9,799 bases of DNA from JAADHY01 sp964428935 (GTDB lineage: Bacteria; Planctomycetota; Planctomycetia; Planctomycetales; Planctomycetaceae), in contig CAYSAG010000198.1 of the NCBI GenBank assembly GCA_964428935.1, forward strand, positions 1-9,799, read 5' to 3'. The notes beneath the pieces are model-generated. The model saw nothing but the letters and a program-made list of their open reading frames with translations. It did not search any database and had not been told where the DNA came from. The translations under genes and the position numbers were made by a program. Of the stretch, positions 7,055-9,799 are shown in pieces. Every line of letters starts with the position of its first letter. Position 1 is the first letter of the stretch.

Positions 7055-7071
7055 GCCAACGCTGAGTTGGC
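7055..7071 (+). terminator. Possible terminator hairpin after hisD
   Basis: GCCAAC (7055-7060) and GTTGGC (7066-7071) form a perfect 6-base stem with loop GCTGA, 18 bases after the hisD stop. An overlapping alternative stem is CTGAG/CTCAG (7062-7066 with 7071-7075). No T-run follows, so a classical intrinsic terminator is not shown; it may instead protect the messenger end. Confidence 0.3.
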
Positions 7072-7104
7072 TCAGAGCGCCTCCGGGCTCGGCTCAAGCA
7101 ACGC

Positions 7105-7168
7105 CAGACAAGCGAGTGAGTGAGTCGGTCGGCTGGTTCGTCCGCCCGTCTTTCGGCGGCGTTGTCTG
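7105..7168. repeat. Inverted repeat CAGACAA…TTGTCTG with inner stem
   Basis: CAGACAA (7105-7111) and TTGTCTG (7162-7168) are perfectly complementary and enclose a second stem, CCGCC (7142-7146) with GGCGG (7155-7159). The whole could fold as a branched structure between hisD and the following operon. Its function is unknown and chance is not excluded. Confidence 0.3.
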
Positions 7169-7361
7169 ACCATGGGACCGCAATGACAGAGCGGTGACAC
7201 AACAAGCCAACGCGTGGCCGAACAGGCAGCAAGCGTGCGTCGACCGGCCGGGCACCGAGCGGCAGCGTTCGAAGACGCAAAACGAAACGCTGGCTAGTTG
7301 GTTGTGTGTCGTGAAGTTTTCGAAGTGGGTGTGTGGAAACGCGGCCCGAGTCCGAATCGAA

Positions 7362-8054
7362 ATGGTTGCTGACCGACCGCACAAGCCTGTCGCGTCGACC
7401 GACTGCCAGCCGCCGCGCTGCAGCGAACGCTCGCGTTCCGCCCTCATCCCCTCGGGTCCTCTGCCTCCCTCTGGGCCGCGCGTTCGCGAACCTCGGCCCG
7501 ACGTCGCCCTGGGCACGTTGTTACTCTACACCGGAGCAGCCTTGACCGTGCTGGTTGTTGTGGACCGAACAAGCGGCCTTCCGTTTTCCATGCCGGCTTT
7601 CTGGTACGGAAACTGGTGGCTTTGGCCGGCCTTGGCGCTGACGCTGGTTGTCGGCGGTGCCGCGTTGCTGAAACGCGCGGCCCCCCGACGTCGCAACTGG
7701 AGGCCGACCGTTCCCGGCCGTCGGTTTGACCGAGCGGTCGTCTACACACGCCGGAACTGTCCGCTGTGCGACGACGCCTTGGCCGTGCTGCTGAAGTACG
7801 CTCCGTACTTGCCGCCAATCGAAGAGGTGGACGTGGACTCGAACCCCGAGCTGGCGGACCGGTTCGGCGAGTGCGTGCCGGTGGTCGAGCTGGACGGGAA
7901 GGTGCGTTTCCGCGGACGGGTCGACGAAAGGCTGCTGCGTCGACTGATTGAGGGCACGCCGCCGGCAGCGAGCAGCCGGCCCGCGTCGTCCGGCTCCGAC
8001 CGCACCAGCGGTTCGCCCGGGCGCCAGGCGGCTCGACGGGAGAGCGGTGAATGA
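7362..8054 (+). CDS. Membrane-anchored glutaredoxin-like (DUF836-type) protein
   Basis: A 230-residue protein with an N-terminal low-complexity stretch (1-47), two predicted membrane helices (about 48-67 and 86-104), a basic linker (KRAAPRRRNWR, 104-114) and a small thioredoxin-fold domain (about 124-198). The domain has VVYTRRNCPLC (126-136) with a CxxC active site (C133, C136) and a cis-proline VP at 172-173, as in glutaredoxin/DUF836 proteins. The basic residues on both sides of the helices suggest that the redox domain faces the cytoplasm. The tail (200-230) is Ser/Pro/Arg-rich. The last bases overlap the next start as ATGA, so the two genes are co-translated. The start is uncertain: no good ribosome binding site precedes 7362, 7329, 7311 or 7194; 7362 was chosen as the ATG nearest the helices. 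Function unknown; disulfide exchange is inferred from the fold. Confidence 0.75.
   Translation: MVADRPHKPVASTDCQPPRCSERSRSALIPSGPLPPSGPRVREPRPDVALGTLLLYTGAALTVLVVVDRTSGLPFSMPAFWYGNWWLWPALALTLVVGGAALLKRAAPRRRNWRPTVPGRRFDRAVVYTRRNCPLCDDALAVLLKYAPYLPPIEEVDVDSNPELADRFGECVPVVELDGKVRFRGRVDERLLRRLIEGTPPAASSRPASSGSDRTSGSPGRQAARRESGE
8038..8053 (+). promoter_or_regulatory. Ribosome binding site and ATGA stop-start overlap
   Basis: GGGAG (8038-8042) lies eight bases before the ATG at 8051, inside the end of the glutaredoxin-like gene. The ATG shares bases with the TGA stop of that gene at 8052-8054. This fixes the start of the downstream gene and indicates translational coupling. Confidence 0.8.
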
Positions 8055-8749
8055 GTCCGTTGGAATTCTTCCGCACGTTGGGACTTTTCGTCCGGCACCC
8101 GCGTCCCGGGCTGGTGAAGGTCCGACTGGCCAAGACGTTGGGCAAGGAGCGGGCGGCCGAAATCTACGAGGCGTTCGTGTTCGATTTGGTCGAGCGGTTC
8201 CGAACCACGGCCGACCGCCGTGTGCTCGGCTTCGCCCCGAACGAAGTGTTGGTGGAACGTTACTTCGAGGTGCTTTGTTTGGACGACTACGTCCTGTGGG
8301 CTCAGCCCCCCGCCACTTTGGGACTGCGAATGCAAATGTTTTTCAACGAGTTCATTCACGGACCGCACGACCTGGTCGTTCTGGTCTCGTCCGACTGTCC
8401 GACTTTGCCGGAGGAGCGGGTGTGGCAGGCGTTCGAGCTGCTGAAAGAACACGACTGCGTCGTGGGACCGGCCGTCAGTGGCGGTTGGTACCTGGTGGGA
8501 ATGCGAGGCCGGTGCTGGCCGATTTTCGAGGGCGTGGCCTGGGGCGGGCCGACGGCCCTGCGGCAAAGCGCCGAGAAGCTGGACCACCTTCGAGCTCGCC
8601 TGGCACTACTCGAGCCCTGGTACACGGTCGACACGGAGGAAGAGCTGGAGTTTCTTCGGGGTCACTTGTCGGCGTTGCGAGCCGCACGAAGCCCGCTGAG
8701 GTCACCGGTCACCGAAGAAACGCTCGGCATTGGACAGCGCCGCAGCTGA
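8051..8749 (+). CDS. DUF2064/TIGR04282-type glycosyltransferase-fold protein
   Basis: A 232-residue cytoplasmic protein of the GT-A nucleotide-diphospho-sugar transferase fold, in the DUF2064/TIGR04282 group (some members are annotated as arsenosugar-biosynthesis glycosyltransferases or CofC-like). Family segments in order: HPRPGLVKVRLAKTLG (16-31), the phosphate-binding N-terminus; ATLGLRMQMFF (88-98); VSSDCPTLP (112-120) with the probable metal-binding D115; GPAVSGGWYLVGM (139-151); VAWGGPTALRQS (162-173); and YTVDTEEELEFL (191-202). Three positions differ from what is usual in the family: KTRL is KVRL, DGGYYL is SGGWYL, and the W-S/G-T segment is WGGPT. Substrate specificity is therefore open. 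It is coupled to a membrane glutaredoxin-like gene rather than to the radical-SAM gene often seen beside this family. Length is normal for the family. Confidence 0.82.
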   Translation: MSPLEFFRTLGLFVRHPRPGLVKVRLAKTLGKERAAEIYEAFVFDLVERFRTTADRRVLGFAPNEVLVERYFEVLCLDDYVLWAQPPATLGLRMQMFFNEFIHGPHDLVVLVSSDCPTLPEERVWQAFELLKEHDCVVGPAVSGGWYLVGMRGRCWPIFEGVAWGGPTALRQSAEKLDHLRARLALLEPWYTVDTEEELEFLRGHLSALRAARSPLRSPVTEETLGIGQRRS

Positions 8750-8776
8750 GGGACGTTGAGAAGCGTCGGTCGCGGG

Positions 8777-9361
8777 TCACACTTCGGGCTGCTTCTGCTG
8801 CAGACGTCGTCGAGCGTGTTCGCGGGCCCGGGTCAGCGTGGGGCCCACGGAGTTTTGCGGCATGCCCAGACTGCGGCTGATTTCCTCGTAGGACTTCCCT
8901 TCCAAGTGGTGCTGGCGCAGAACCTCGGCTTCCCTCTTGGGCAGCTCCTTCAGCACTCGCTCGACCGCCTCGCGGCTTTCCAGTCCGTTGCCGTTGTCCG
9001 GCGTGTTTTTCTGCAGAGCAGCCACTTGGGCAGCGAAGCGCTCTCGCACGTCCTGAGACTGCCGCTTCGTCAGCTCCCGCACGACCACTCGCCGAGCCAC
9101 CACCGTCAGGTAGGTCGCCAGCGAGCTTTTTTCGCGGAACCTTCGCAGGACAGCGAAGTCGTTCTCCAACAGCGTCAGGAAAATTTCGGCGCACAGGTCG
9201 TCGACGTCGTCCTGCGACAGTTGCACGTTGCGACAATGAGCCGTGTGGTTAATGACGTGCAAGAACAGACCGATGAACCGGTCCACGAAGTCCTTCCACG
9301 CTCCCGGTTCCCGGGCCAAGCAGCGGTTCAGCAAATTGCGGTCGATTTCGGTCAGTGCCAC
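8777..9361 (-). CDS. RNA polymerase sigma-70 family factor, ECF-like
   Basis: A 194-residue sigma factor. Region 2 lies at about 14-95, with LCAEIFLTLLENDFAVLRRF (56-75) and SSLATYLTVVARRVVVREL (79-97) covering core binding and -10 recognition. Region 4 lies at about 130-190, with ELPKREAEVLRQHHLEGKSY (139-158) and the helix-turn-helix ISRSLGMPQNSVGPTLTRAR (161-180) for -35 recognition. Regions 1, 3 and a transmembrane or zinc anti-sigma-like extension are absent. I chose the GTG at 9361 because the protein then begins MALTEIDRNLLNRCL, as planctomycete sigma factors do, and GAAGG lies ten bases upstream; the open frame continues to an ATG at 9535 but those 58 residues look unrelated. It is convergent with the preceding operon, 27 bases away, and no anti-sigma factor gene is adjacent in the window. 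Confidence 0.87.
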   Translation of the reverse strand: MALTEIDRNLLNRCLAREPGAWKDFVDRFIGLFLHVINHTAHCRNVQLSQDDVDDLCAEIFLTLLENDFAVLRRFREKSSLATYLTVVARRVVVRELTKRQSQDVRERFAAQVAALQKNTPDNGNGLESREAVERVLKELPKREAEVLRQHHLEGKSYEEISRSLGMPQNSVGPTLTRAREHARRRLQQKQPEV

Positions 9362-9540
9362 GGGTCTTTTGCCTTCTGCGAACCTGGCCAGCGCAAGCAG
9401 TCCACACGTTCGCGCCTGCCACCGGTGCCTGAGGACTGCCAGTGTTTTCAGCCGGAACAGGGTAGGGGGGACTGCCGAGGAAGTGGCCGTTCCGGGCAAC
9501 GACAACCCAGCGCCGCTCACGGACGCGCCGTTCATGGGGA

Positions 9541-9569
9541 AATGTAGGATTTGACACCGCTGAAGGCAA
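9541..9569 (-). promoter_or_regulatory. Weak candidate promoter for the sigma factor gene
   Basis: On the minus strand TTGCCT (9569-9564) and TACATT (9546-9541) are 17 bases apart, each four of six to the sigma-70 consensus. It would give a leader of about 170 bases to the GTG at 9361. Such matches are expected by chance now and then. Confidence 0.2.
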
Positions 9570-9655
9570 TACGGTTCTGCACGAGAAGTGGACGGCCGTC
9601 ACTCGCCCCTTTCGCGCGTCGCCCCTCGGCGCGGGCCCGTCCGGCGTTCCCTCGG

Positions 9656-9696
9656 CAGGCCGTCGCCTGCTTTGTGCAGGCCTCGCTTGCTTTGTC
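9656..9696. repeat. Imperfect tandem repeat of about 21 bases with alternative hairpins
   Basis: Two adjacent copies (9656-9676 and 9677-9696) share CAGGCC, TCGC and TGCTTTGT and differ by one missing base and two substitutions. GCAGGC (9655-9660), GCCTGC (9665-9670) and GCAGGC (9676-9681) mean that the middle segment can pair with either neighbour, giving two mutually exclusive 6-base hairpins with loops of 4 and 5. Confidence 0.45.
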
Positions 9697-9755
9697 GGCG
9701 GCCGGAACGCAAGCTGGTAGTCGGTCTGGGGGTTGCCTGCAAATGCGAGCGCCGC

Positions 9756-9790
9756 GGGACGCGTGACGCGGACGCGACGGACCGCGTCCC
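9756..9790. repeat. Stem-loop with GACGCG repeats
   Basis: GGGACGCG (9756-9763) pairs perfectly with CGCGTCCC (9783-9790) around a 19-base loop, and the left half carries three GACGCG units in a row (9758-9763, 9765-9770, 9771-9776). It resembles dispersed intergenic palindromes. Role unknown. Confidence 0.4.
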
Positions 9791-9799
9791 ACCGGCGCG

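Larger units (their letters stand above)
7037..7361. other. Intergenic region between hisD and the glutaredoxin-like gene
   Basis: A 325-base spacer with no recognisable gene, although the frame of the downstream gene is open from 7194. It contains a hairpin just after the hisD stop (7055-7071) and a wider inverted repeat (7105-7168). If the downstream gene starts further upstream, at ATG 7194 or GTG 7311, part of this stretch would be coding; no ribosome binding site supports those starts. Confidence 0.5.
9362..9799. other. Intergenic region upstream of the sigma factor
   Basis: A 438-base stretch to the window edge with no gene I can support. The sigma-factor frame is open to 9535, but the extension shows no family similarity. 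It contains a weak minus-strand promoter-like pair (9541-9569), an imperfect tandem repeat built of short palindromes (9656-9696) and a GC-rich stem-loop (9756-9790). Open frames on both strands in 9532-9792 look like by-products of base composition. Confidence 0.5.

Noticed and set aside
7110..7135. Short GAGT/GTCG micro-repeats
   Set aside because: Only two or three imperfect units; too short to be more than local slippage.
9362..9535. 58-codon N-terminal extension of the sigma factor
   Set aside because: The extension is basic and unlike sigma factors, and the GTG at 9361 gives the expected family beginning.
9532..9799. Open frames on both strands at the right end
   Set aside because: Both are Ala/Arg/Pro-rich, cover the tandem repeat and stem-loop, and show no domain.
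1..9799. CRISPR arrays, tRNA, rRNA, insertion sequences
   Set aside because: I saw no regularly spaced direct repeats, no cloverleaf-like segment, no rRNA text, and no transposase or integrase motif.

Overview
The window is GC-rich bacterial DNA and most likely comes from a planctomycete (Planctomycetota). The best clue is the sigma factor at the right end, which opens with the ALTEIDRNLL…FVDRF…HVINHTAH arrangement that I associate with planctomycete ECF-type sigma factors. The single, unclustered hisD, the large secreted-type glycoside hydrolase and the long spacers with REP-like hairpins also fit. The phylum assignment is inference; no rRNA or other phylogenetic marker is present.

Layout, left to right. 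(1) 97-2877, minus: a 926-residue clan GH-A-like glycoside hydrolase with an N-terminal lectin-like domain. (2) 2878-3271: a divergent spacer with a perfect TATAAT box and a long inverted repeat. (3) 3272-3490 and 3705-4010, plus: a DUF4160 and a DUF2442 protein, a small pair of unknown function, here separated by a 214-base spacer rich in inverted repeats. (4) 4147-5235, minus: a low-specificity L-threonine aldolase. (5) 5236-5650: a divergent spacer with a five-run G-quadruplex-type tract. (6) 5651-7036, plus: histidinol dehydrogenase (hisD). (7) 7037-7361: a spacer with hairpins. (8) 7362-8054 and 8051-8749, plus: a membrane-anchored glutaredoxin-like protein overlapping by ATGA a DUF2064/TIGR04282-type glycosyltransferase-fold protein, a clear two-gene operon. 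(9) 8777-9361, minus: an ECF-like sigma-70 family factor, convergent with the operon. (10) 9362-9799: a spacer with a short tandem repeat and a stem-loop.

How the genes work together: HisD (last two steps of histidine synthesis) and threonine aldolase (threonine/allo-threonine to glycine and acetaldehyde) are housekeeping amino-acid enzymes that share a divergent control region; nothing links them biochemically beyond that. The two real functional units are the DUF4160/DUF2442 pair and the Grx/DUF2064 operon. The second is the best candidate for an undescribed system: a thiol-redox domain tethered to the inner face of the membrane, translationally coupled to a divergent nucleotide-sugar-transferase-fold protein whose usual DGGY metal/sugar motif is altered. 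I found no CRISPR array, insertion sequence, integrase, tRNA or rRNA.
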